DNA from: Siphlonurus alternatus
Lineage: Eukaryota; Arthropoda; Insecta; Ephemeroptera; Siphlonuridae
Direction of reading: 5' to 3'
Assembly (NCBI GenBank): GCA_949825025.1
Contig: OX463782.1
Span: forward strand, 38,403,951-38,467,950
Length of the DNA stretch: 64,000 nucleotides
The notes beneath the pieces were generated by a model. The model made no database searches and was not told where the DNA came from. It saw only the letters and a program-made list of their open reading frames with translations. Positions within the stretch are counted from its first letter, which is position 1. Each line of letters opens with the position of its first letter. This document shows, piece after piece, positions 47,185 to 57,400 of this stretch. The translations under genes and the position numbers were made by a program.

Positions 47185-49045
47185 CGACTAAAATTCGCTA
47201 ATCTCAAGTAGAGAGAACACCGACTAAAATTCGCTAATCTCAAGTAGAGAGAGCACCGACTAAAATTCGCTAATCACAAGTAGAGAGAGCACCGACTAAA
47301 ATTCGCTAATCTCAAGTAGAGAGAACCGACTAAAATTCGCTAATCACAAGTAGAGAGAGCACCGACTAAAATTCGCTAATCTCAAGTAGAGAGAGCACCG
47401 ACTAAAATTCGCTAATCACAAGTAGAGAGAACCGACTAAAATTCGCGAATCACAAGTAGAGAGAACACCGACTAAAATTCGCTAATCTCAAGTAGAGAGA
47501 ACACCGACTAAAATTCGCTAATCTCAAGTAGAGAGAGCACCGACTAAAATTCGCTAATCACAAGTAGAGAGAACACCGACTAAAATTCGCTAATCTCAAG
47601 TAGAGAGAACCGACTAAAATTCGCTAATCACAAGTAGAGAGAGCACCGACTAAAATTCGCTAATCTCAAGTAGAGAGAACACCGACTAAAATTCGCTAAT
47701 CTCAAGTAGAGAGAACACCGACTAAAATTCGCTAATCTCAAGTAGAGAGAACCGACTAAAATTCGCTAATCTCAAGTAGAGAGAACACCGACTAAAATTC
47801 GCTAATCTCAAGTAGAGAGAACACCGACTAAAATTCGCTAATCTCAAGTAGAGAGAACCGACTAAAATTCGCTAATCTCAAGTAGAGAGAACACCGACTA
47901 AAATTCGCTAATCTCAAGTAGAGAGAACACCGACTAAAATTCGCTAATCTCAAGTAGAGAGAACCGACTAAAATTCGCTAATCTCAAGTAGAGAGAGCAC
48001 CGACTAAAATTCGCTAATCTCAAGTAGAGAGAACACCGACTAAAATTCGCTAATCTCAAGTAGAGAGAACACCGACTAAAATTCGCTAATCTCAAGTAGA
48101 GAGAGCACCGACTAAAATTCGCTAATCTCAAGTAGAGAGAACACCGACTAAAATTCGCTAATCTCAAGTAGAGAGAGCACCGACTAAAATTCGCTAATCT
48201 CAAGTAGAGAGAACACCGACTAAAATTCGCTAATCTCAAGTAGAGAGAACACCGACTAAAATTCGCTAATCTCAAGTAGAGAGAACACCGACTAAAATTC
48301 GCTAATCTCAAGTAGAGAGAACACCGACTAAAATTCGCTAATCTCAAGTAGAGAGAACACCGACTAAAATTCGCTAATCTCAAGTAGAGAGAGCACCGAC
48401 TAAAATTCGCTAATCTCAAGTAGAGAGAACACCGACTAAAATTCGCTAATCTCAAGTAGAGAGAACACCGACTAAAATTCGCTAATCTCAAGTAGAGAGA
48501 GCACCGACTAAAATTCGCTAATCTCAAGTAGAGAGAACCGACTAAAATTCGCTAATCACAAGTAGAGAGAACACCGACTAAAATTCGCTAATCTCAAGTA
48601 GAGAGAACCGACTAAAATTCGCTAATCTCAAGTAGAGAGAACACCGACTAAAATTCGCTAATCTCAAGTAGAGAGAACACCGACTAAAATTCGCTAATCT
48701 CAAGTAGGGAGAACACCGACTAAAATTCGCTAATCACAAGTAGAGAGAACACCGACTAAAATTCGCTAATCTCAAGTAGAGAGAACACCGACTAAAATTC
48801 GCTAATCTCAAGTAGAGAGAACACCGACTAAAATTCGCTAATCTCAAGTAGAGAGAACACCGACTAAAATTCGCTAATCTCAAGTAGAGAGAACACCGAC
48901 TAAAATTCGCTAATCACAAGTAGAGAGAGCACCGACTAAAATTCGCTAATCACAAGTAGAGAGAGCACCGACTAAAATTCGCTAATCTCAAGTAGAGAGA
49001 GCACCGACTAAAATTCGCTAATCTCAAGTAGGGAGGAGCATGAAC
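47185..49045. repeat. 36-bp minisatellite, about 50 copies
   Basis: Unit ACCGACTAAAATTCGC + TAATCTCAAGTAGAGAGA, 36 bp with a 34-bp form lacking CA. Variable positions are AATCT/AATCA and GAGAA/GAGAG before CACC. The AATCA form clusters in the left third and at the far right; the centre (about 47650-48540) is nearly all AATCT. The 12-residue repeating ORF is a by-product. No spacers, so it is not a CRISPR array. Confidence 0.95.
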
Positions 49046-49164
49046 TAAAATTCGCAATTTTGGAAGACCCTTTCTATATTTGCATGCAAAGAGTTGGTCT
49101 TGACAGGCAACGCCCACATACAGCAGGTGCTCGGATTTTTTTTTTTTTTTACATCGATCATACA

Positions 49165-49345
49165 CTCCTCCAGCTCGCGGTGGGGAAATAAGTAGCGATA
49201 AGGTAGGAAAAGGATGGTGGCCACGGCCTCTGTTACGCGTCCCAGCATTCGCTGAGGTGCCATGAGACTGAGGGAACCGTGGAAATCCTCAGTCAGGATG
49301 GACACCTCTATTTTTATGAAGGAGTGGTGTCCAAAGCCACAAGTG
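49165..49345 (-). mobile_element. 5S-headed SINE, copy 7 (head missing)
   Basis: Tail and hairpin are intact (AGCTCGCGGTGGGG, GCGATAAGGTAGG, CATTCGCTGAGG, GGGAACCGTGG), but the sequence leaves the SINE after GTGGTGTCCAAAGCC. In SINE orientation this is 5' truncation. Confidence 0.7.
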
Positions 49346-49516
49346 CATGGCTCAGATGAACCCTCTACATGCAATATTTTCGTTACTTGTAAATTACCAA
49401 TTCGTCAACTAACGTTGTACAGTACTGCAGTACAAAAACTTGATACGCGAATTAAGTTTCTCCAGAATTAATAAATATATACGTTATTTAACTAAATCGC
49501 AGGAAAAAATATTAAT

Positions 49517-49671
49517 GGGCGCGATTCACGAAGCAGTTATAGCCAGGTTTCTAACCACGTTTAGCTTAACCACTTATAACTATACCTGTTTCACGTGTTA
49601 AACCACCTAGTTAAACGTGGTTAAGCTAGACTTGGTTAGAAACCTGGATAACTGCTTCGTGAATCGCACCC
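49517..49671. mobile_element. MITE with GGGCGCGATTCACGAAGC ends
   Basis: 155-bp hairpin: GGGCGCGATTCACGAAGC against GCTTCGTGAATCGCACCC, flanked by AAT (49514-49516 and 49672-49674). The GGG termini and 3-bp duplication suggest PIF/Harbinger or a related group. Confidence 0.75.
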
Positions 49672-49984
49672 AATATCTTCACGAAATGTTTCATACGCTC
49701 AAGTTTCTCTACATACAAGCGCTCGTTCCTGTGACTCCACTTCCGCGGATTCTGGGAGTGCGATATTTTTTCTGGATTACATTTTCTTGGGCCAGGTTTA
49801 TCTGATTTATTTGACAAGTTTAAGTTTTAAAAGTGTGCAGAGAGTTCCGTGTGATATTCAAATATAAGTGCTGCAAGTAACGTGCTGCAGAATATAAATT
49901 GCAGCAAGTTTCGACAAGCAAAGTTACATGAAGGGTCGTGGAGGCTATAAATTTTGTTTTTCTTTTTTTTTTTCTTTTTATAAG

Positions 49985-50362
49985 GATACATTGCTATAAG
50001 AGCTTACTGCTCGTAGCGGGGTAATGGGGAGGGATAAGGTAGGGAAAGCATAAGTTCATGGCCTGTTACACGTCACAGCATTCGCTGAGGTGAGGTTGAG
50101 GGAACCGTGGAAAACCTCAGTCAGTACGGACACCTGTACTTTTTATCAATGGACCAAAGTGGTATCCAAAGCCTGGGGAACCACACACAAGTGCATCAAT
50201 GCACTGGGTGGAAAGCGAGATGAATTTACCCCAGTAAAACGTAATTTTTTTTGAAACGGTCAGTCGTCAGTCACTCATCCAAGTACTGACCACGCTTAAC
50301 GTTGCTTGACTTCGGTGATCTAACGATAACCGGTGAATGCACTGCGCCACGCTCAACCCTCA
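49985..50362 (-). mobile_element. 5S-headed SINE, copy 8 (near full length)
   Basis: Reading minus from 50362: GAGGGTTGAGCGTGGCGCAG, CCGGTTATCGTTAGATCACC, GAAGTCAAGCAACGTTAAGC. The body and hairpin follow, and the tail ends near 49985. It has the A-box-like TGGCGCAGTG and the 5S intermediate/C-box segment on one transcript. Confidence 0.85.
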
Positions 50363-50637
50363 AATTTAAAAGGTTAATCAGACGAATCAGCTGGTCTTAA
50401 AATGTGTCATATATGGAGGAGAGATGTACGCTGCACGAACAAATATATGCCGTGGGATCTTCTTCTTTCTCGTCAACGTTTAACTTTCTTTAAATGGCTT
50501 TGCTGGAAATTAATTGTCGAGTCATGATCGTAACCTTTTCGACGTCCGCGGCAATTCTTTAATTTTATATACATGTAAATAAATTTAATAGCTTCATTTA
50601 CAGTAGCGTGCAGATCTGTCAAAATCGAACGTTCGTG

Positions 50638-50885
50638 CAATAGAGGCTTTTTACTCGGTAACTATGAAAGCTATTAATTTGAAAACATCTCCTACCCCCC
50701 CCCCCCCATTTAGGGGTCTTCTGATAATGAATCAAGAATAACTTACTGTATTTTCTTCTAAAAAATATCTTTTAATGACAAAAAAGCGATTTTAATTTTT
50801 TTTTACATAGGTTTAGATGGTGAGAACACCGCAAAATCAGCTGACTTGAAGCCTCTATCGGTTCTTGAAAAAAGATAAAATGAAG
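50638..50885. mobile_element. MITE with CAATAGAGGCTT ends, copy 1
   Basis: CAATAGAGGCTT at the left; AATCAGCTGACTTGAAGCCTCTATCGG at the right shares its core with the inverse copy at 56877-57180. Confidence 0.55.
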
Positions 50886-50999
50886 GAAGAACTCGCAAAT
50901 ATTTCCCTTGAATCTTTCCTTGAGATTTGTCGGTGCGAATAAAGACAGCTGATCGTATAACCAAGTATCGCGACCTACCTTTACAACACTGTATGTAAT

Positions 51000-51290
51000 G
51001 AGATATTAGAATGTGAAAATTTTTGGTGGCTTAATCGAAAGAAGGGGTAAAATAAATATGGTACTGTGAATTTTTTCAGATTTTTCTGAGACCGGGAACT
51101 ATTTTTAAAAAATTATTGAAAGCCTATTTTATGACGTCACGGGCGGCACACTGACGTCATCAAAATATACTTTCAATAATTTTTTAAAAATAGTTCCCGG
51201 TCTCAGAAAAATCTGAAAAAATTCACAGTAACATATTTTTACCCCTTCTTTCGATTAAGCCACTAAAATTTTCACATTCTAATATCTCAT
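51000..51290. mobile_element. Foldback related to family P, ATTAGAATGTGAAAAT ends
   Basis: The outer part is GATATTAGAATGTGAAAATT and its mirror. The inner part shares CCGGGAACTATTTTTAAAAAATT and paired GACGTCA with family P. The arms match almost perfectly. Confidence 0.8.
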
Positions 51291-51321
51291 TATATCTCGT
51301 CTCGTCTCGTATTTAAGGGTA

Positions 51322-52007
51322 TTTAAAGTAAAGTGCGCGCTAGAAAAAAAAGTTGAGTTAGTATTTTCTAAAAATAGTTCAAGTAGTCCTCCATATCAAA
51401 CCAAAATTAAAAAAATTCTATCTCAAATAGGTTTGCCAGAAAAAAATTCCAAAGTCAGAGTGAACGCGTCGCTTAACATGGGGCCTTACCTGACAAAAAC
51501 CCTCGAATATCTCGAAAAAATACACCGTTAGGTGGTATGAAAAAAATATAGTGATGTTCTATGACCCAAGCTTTAACCAAAAACCGATTAAAAAAAATTT
51601 CTCTCGAATCCATTTTTCCGTAAAAAAATCAAGAAAATCTACCATGTTAATTCCCATAAGATTTTTTATTATTTTTTTACGGAAAAATGGATTCGAGAGA
51701 TTTTTTTTTAATCGGTTTTTGGTTAAAGCTTGGGTCATAGAACATCACTATATTTTTTTCATACCACCTAACGGTGTATTTTTTTGAGATATTCGAGCAA
51801 AGACTTCGGAAGTCTTTGTATTCGAGGGTTTTTGTCAGGTAAGGCCCCATGTTAAGCGACGCGTTCACTCTGACTTTGGAATTTTTTTCTGGCAAACCTA
51901 TTTGAGATAGAATTTTTTGAATTTTGGTTTGATATGGAGGACTATAATTGAACTATTTTTAGAAAATACTAACTCAACTTTTTTTTCTGGCGCGCACTTT
52001 ACTTTAA
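51322..52007. mobile_element. Foldback element, TTAAAGTAAAGTGCGCGC ends
   Basis: 686 bp. Arms pair along their length, for example CCTTACCTGACAAAAACCCT and GGTTAAAGCTTGGGTCATAG with their mirrors. One extra 20-bp piece is present only on the right (near 51800). Non-coding. Confidence 0.85.
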
Positions 52008-52009
52008 GA

Positions 52010-52240
52010 CGCCCAATGTTAAAAAAATTCCCACACTTGAAATTTATCTTTTAAAATGTTGTCCTCTACACACCCTAAAATATCAAGTATAATACAAATT
52101 CTAGTTTTTTAATTCTTAATTATTAAAGTGGACTCTATTGAATTGTTACACACTTGATATTTTAGCTATACTGATACATAGGGTATACATTTTTTTGTTT
52201 CATAATTTTCATGTGTGGGAATTTTTTTAACATTGGGCGT
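52010..52240. mobile_element. Foldback, CGCCCAATGTTAAAAAAATT ends
   Basis: Ends pair through CCCACAC; the interior resembles the larger element at 57942-58358 (TTAAAATGTTGTCCTCTACA, CATAATTTTCATG). It starts 2 bp after the previous foldback. Confidence 0.75.
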
Positions 52241-52833
52241 GTTATATTATACTGCATGTATTCTGCATTTACAAATATAATATATCTTACATTTAGCACG
52301 GTAAAATAAAAATCATTTCAGGCAAAACTGTGGGAAAGTCACAAAATGAAGGCTTTATTTTAGAAGTATCAATCAAGTTTAAACATGTTTACCTGTTATA
52401 CAGTTCAACAAACGTAACCTCCGGAAGTGGAAGGATTTTGATGTCTCAACTACAGTCAAATTAATTTGATATTCCTTCCGGAAGTGGCTGGAAGTGTGAA
52501 GTTTTCAGCTCTTCTGTTTGTAGTTTAATTTTGAAATTTTGTAGAGGGGTCATTAGTAAAAGTACTGACTATATGTGAAATTTCAGCACTAAAATATGAA
52601 TAAGAAGACCAAAAATCTTATATTTCCGGTTACTTCCGGAGGGAATAACATGTAAATTGGACTGTATCAACATGAAAACTCTAAATCCTTGCACATGGTT
52701 TGAAATCCATAGTAAATATCTCTCTGCCAGGCTCAAAACTGAGTTTGAAAGTTTAGAAACGTCGCACTTCTGATCGGTAATCTTCGATTTGTTGATCTGT
52801 AGACGGCAGTATAGACGTTATTACAGCGAGCAA

Positions 52834-53458
52834 CTGTCGCCGTCATAAGTCGGTGCGCTCCGACTTTGGAGTGTTGTAGCTGAGAGCTCAATTGGCGTAG
52901 ACGATATTAAAAAATACTGGCACACGTAAAATCTTATTCTCTGTAAGAAAATGTTAATTTTATATTTTTGGAGCAAAAATTAATTAAAAATTAACAAAGC
53001 CTTAAATGAAAAATGTGCTTCCCACAAAAGTTGACTAATATTAGTACCCTTAGGATGGCGTACTTGATTTTCCGGAAAAATGTTTTTCCAGGGAGGAGAT
53101 CGATTTCTTAGTTCTTAATTAATTAAAAATTAACTTATTAATTTATGAAAATTAAACTTACATCATTGCGTTAAGGACAATTTGGCCAATTGATTTTAAA
53201 AATTTCGTTGTTGTATTTCCTGATTTTCTGTGAATTTTTAAACCCGAGGTTCTCACAAAAAACGTTAATTTTTTCCGACCTTGCGTTATAAAAAAATTCG
53301 CCAAAATTTTAATTTTTGCTCCAAAAATATAAAATTAACATTTTCTTACAGAGAATAGGATTTTACGTGTGCCAGTATTTTTTAATATCGTCTACACCAA
53401 TTGAGCTCTCAGCTACAACACTCCAAAGTCGGAGCGCACCGACTTATGACGGCGACAG
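52834..53458. mobile_element. Foldback, CTGTCGCCGTCATAAGTCGG ends
   Basis: About 150-bp arms pair almost perfectly (GTCGGTGCGCTCCGACTTTG, GCACACGTAAAATC..., and mirrors). 625 bp, non-coding. Confidence 0.85.
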
Positions 53459-53702
53459 TAGGTTTGGAACATATCGCACCCGGGCTTTTGATGTGATGGA
53501 GCCGCGTTAAGGATGAACTTTCCCTATGCAATATCACCGTGTTGCTTCTTACAGTAAAAAGAAAAAAAAAATGACTCGAGGTAAAATATTTTTAATGATG
53601 TATGAAGTTATGTAAAATTGAAAGCAATTTCAAGCGCTGTTAATTACCATCAATGCTCGCTCAAGTACCCCCAAAGTACACATTCCTTAACAGTCAACAT
53701 TC

Positions 53703-53793
53703 ACATGACGGTGTTTAATACGTATTCATTGACGACGGATAATGTTATTCTTATGAGGCGTCGTCAACGGATACGTATTAAACACCGTCATGT
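53703..53793. repeat. Short hairpin, ACATGACGGTGTTTAATACG arms
   Basis: 23-bp perfect arms around a 45-bp loop. Probably a minimal MITE. Confidence 0.7.
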
Positions 53794-53842
53794 AAACGTA
53801 TTAACATTGTTAACCTTTTTTGTAACATCGTGTTGACTCTCT

Positions 53843-54329
53843 GGGTGTAGTCCGTATTAAGTTCTGAACGTTCGGAACCTTCGATTTGGCGGTCCGTAAT
53901 TATGTTCTGAATGTTCAGAACCATTTCCGAGGTTACCCGAAGTGAGTCAGCTGACTTCAAAAAAGAGGTTCCGAGTGTTGCGAAATTTTCCTCCGAACTA
54001 TCGGAACTAGAGTCAGCAGCTGATCACAATTTTTGGGGGGAAATTTGAAAAGTACGAAACAAACCTGTGCAACCTACGTGATAACTGTTTGATTTGAGGT
54101 AAATCTTTGCTTAATTGGTGATCAATTACGTGAGTTTTATGTTAAAATTTCTGAAGCCAGTGAACAGTTCTCTCTTTTTCGTATTTTTTTTTTAAACTGA
54201 TGCGTATTACCGCGAAAAAGAACGTTCTGAAAGTGTTCCGTTATCTGATGTTCTGATGGTTTTTGTTCAGAGTCGGCCCGTAATCACTCATATGTTCTGA
54301 ACGTTCGGAACCTAATACGGACTACACCC
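53843..54329. mobile_element. MITE with GGGTGTAGTCCGTATTA ends, abutting the Rab23 acceptor
   Basis: Ends GGGTGTAGTCCGTATTA and TAATACGGACTACACCC; TCT on both sides (53840-53842, 54330-54332). GTTCTGAACGTTCGGAACCT is repeated in both arms. It ends 11 bp before the probable 3' splice site of the Rab23 ATG exon. Confidence 0.8.
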
Positions 54330-54340
54330 TCTGTTCGCAG

Positions 54341-54373
54341 GACATGTAGCAACAGCCAGCAGCCACGCTAGCC
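54341..54373 (+). other. Rab23 5'UTR segment after probable 3' splice site
   Basis: CTGTTCGCAG (54331-54340) is followed by GACATGTAGCAACAGCC and then the start codon. CCTAAT at about 54311, inside the MITE end, would suit as a branch point. The ATG within GACATG (54343) is followed at once by TAG, a minimal upstream ORF. No upstream exon was located. Confidence 0.5.
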
Positions 54374-54406
54374 ATGTTCGAGGAGGAGCTCGAAGTCGCC
54401 ATCAAG
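54374..54406 (+). CDS. Rab23: Rab23 coding exon 1
   Basis: 11 codons from ATG, ending AAG|GTTCGT in phase 0. It is too short to be called without the homology: MxEExxEVAIK is the conserved Rab23 start. Confidence 0.85.
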
Positions 54407-57400
54407 GTTCGTGTCCCTCAACACCGAGGCCGTGCTTGGCTTTGTTGTTGTTTACATTCAGCCACCAGAGGGCTATGATTCAGCAGTAGGTACTTAGAGG
54501 GAACTAAAATCACTTGATTTATTCCTCCTAATTTAACATATTTTTAATTTTTTTTTTAAATAATATATACGTAAGAAATTAACGAATAATCTCAGTTACT
54601 GCTGGAGTCAAAGAATATTTCCCTGCAAATAACGAATCGAATGAAATAAATTTTAAAAAATCTAAAATTTCTGTTCTAAAACTTAATCGCTTATGGTTTG
54701 AGCAAATTCAATCTTACAGTTTTCTTACAACAGCTCCATTTCCGGTTTTCGTCCATAAGGTCAATGTTAAACTTAATTCTACCTTAGTTTTCACAAAAAC
54801 TGATAAGAGAGATTCGCTTCAAAATTTGTATGTCACCTATAATATTGATGGCGAGTTCTAACAATAAGTCCCCTGCAAGTCTTGTTGCATTCAGGCGCTA
54901 CAATTGCAGGATAATCTACTGAACATATACATTTTTTTTTATTTTACCTAGTTTCTTTGTCATTATTTTTTGTTGTGCCGTTTCCCTCTCGTATTATATT
55001 CAAAAGTCCGCGGGGAAAGCAAAGGTCGGTGATTGGCTTTTTTTTTTTTTAAGAATCTTAGGGTCAACATCAGTGCATAAGTGTCGTAAAATGGTCATTA
55101 TTGACGTGAAATTTGGAGTCAATTTACATTTTGTTTAATGATTTATTGTATTTTTCACAGATATCATTGGCAAATTTTTTCCATTTACTTGGCATTTCAA
55201 TGTATCAAATAAAATAATTGTCAAAGGTACCACAATTATCATATCGCAGAAAGTAAATAGTTTTTTGTATGCTACTACCATGCATGTTAAATAGGTGCTT
55301 TTTGCCTACATTCACGTGACGTCATATTTTTGTGACGTATGGTGAAAGACCCGTACTGTAAGGTTTTCGAAGCGTGTAGTCTGCGACGCTGAAAAATAGG
55401 AAGCAGATCGCTTTTAATTATCAATGCAACCATTAAAATAATGAAAACGTTTTTTTATACGTTTAAATTTAACTTATTTGGCATGGATAGCCAAAAAAGA
55501 GTGAATTCTGAAAAAAATTTGATAATGACATTAATTATTATAATAAGTACAGCAGTGGTGTATACAAAACAAAATGGGAGTGATAAACGTCCCTAGCCCC
55601 TTGTCTATTATCATGTATCACGATTATCTATTTGGACAACATTTATAATTCTGTATATATATGTCATAAAAAAATAGTGCACCAAAAAAAAAAAGATTAG
55701 CATTTTCAAGTTCCTTCTCTCCATGACAAGGTCCCTAAATTCTAAATTTTAGTACTTGCAACTATCAAATATAAATTAACAGTCGTTTTTGCACGCCTAC
55801 GTCACGACAGCAGTGACACACAATTGTTGTGTCATGACGTTACGAAACACGTTTGTAGTTGTCAAGGAGCACGCGCCAGCTCGCGCAATGATTAGCAAAG
55901 AGGGAGTTTTGTGAAGATTTTATATTTTCGTCAAGTTTAAATTTCGTCCCAAGCAAGATACTCTCTGGCTCTTCGTGGAGCTAATCTTTTTAGGATGTTA
56001 ACTGTAGCAAACCAGCCTACTTTGTTGTATTGAGGGAACCGCGGAAACTTGACTCAAAATGGTCAAAAGAAGACCTTTTAGATGCGCTGTTTTTTTTTTT
56101 AAGGCCACCACCATTTGAAAAATGGACAGTGCGGGATTGAATGATGACTTCAGTCAGTTTATTGTTCAATGTTGGATGTAGCTAAACCTGCGGCCCAATT
56201 GAGTGAACTTAGTACAAGGACTATATACAGTATATAGTCCTTGAACTTAGCAGCCACATTTGTACGTACACTCGTCGCCTCAGAAAATTTCCCTGTTAAT
56301 CACCATGCCGCGTAAAAATAACACAGGGCATGATTATTTATTGTACAAGGGCTGAGGCTATTCAGGGAATTCAATCCATCTTTAGCCGTAGTATAATACA
56401 TAAATTTTTCTTGAGATTTTTAGTAGAATATAACATGAGATATACATAATTAGATAAAAAAATACATGAAAAGAATATATTTTACCCTAAGATTCTATAA
56501 TACAATATGGTATACATTATAAATAATGCTGTAAAACAAAAACAGGTGGCACACAAAATGTAGTGGCACGTGATGTGCGTTATCTGACGCAGTTGACGGC
56601 ATGATAAACAAGGTTGCAAGTGGGAAATTTTACAAGGAGATGAGTGTACAAAAGAGTTTTAATAATGCGGTCGTGCAGCAAGCAGTATGTGCTCATTGCC
56701 AGCAAGGAAGTACGTACCTTTACATAACCTGTTCGCATGCATTCCGCCTGATGCGTTTTATTGCCAGCAAAAAGCGTGGCCTAAAACCGATGTGTGTTAC
56801 CGTCCGCCACTTGTCACAATTTCTCTAATTATACCGCCAGTCCTCATGAAGAATTCCTGCCGCCAATTTCTTACAAATAGAGGCTTCAAGTCAGCTGATT
56901 TTTCGGTGATCCCACCCGCTATACCAAACCTATATGTAAAAGAAACGTGAATTCGTTTTTTCATTAAGAATAAGATTTTTCAGGAAAAATTCCTTTACGG
57001 AACTTTGGTCCAAACTGAAAAATAAAGTAGATAATTCAAGATTTAGATTTTTTACTTGATATTATATAACCGAGAAAAGTTAAAAAAAGACTTTGCTTCA
57101 TTTTCAAGTGCAAGATGGACCTTACGACAAACAGTTGCGCAGCGAAAGCGCATCACTTGAAGCCTCTATTGAGCAGCCTAATAACGTTTAATAAGCGTGG
57201 TGATGCAATAAGTGCTTCATCTTAACGTAAGAGTTGCATTTGCATGCCTGCAGCTTCAAATCGAATGCAACTTAATTAATTATGCACTTTTCCGTAATGC
57301 CTCTGTCATTAACTGCATCAACAAAATCAAATCCTTGTCACATTCTTAATGTTTTAGGAGTAATTAATTAATGTCTTAGGAGTAATTAAGTAGCAGCCAT

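Noticed and set aside
47934..48527. 197-residue ORF with a repeating LRLANFSRCSLY pattern
   Set aside because: It is the translation of the 36-bp minisatellite; period, composition and lack of flanking coding signals show it is not a gene.
47185..49045. CRISPR-like array of 36-bp repeats
   Set aside because: Units are directly abutting without spacers and the DNA is eukaryotic; this is a minisatellite.
56000..56110. Tenth SINE copy
   Set aside because: Only about 17 bases (GAGGGAACCGCGGAAAC) resemble the SINE hairpin; flanking SINE sequence is absent.
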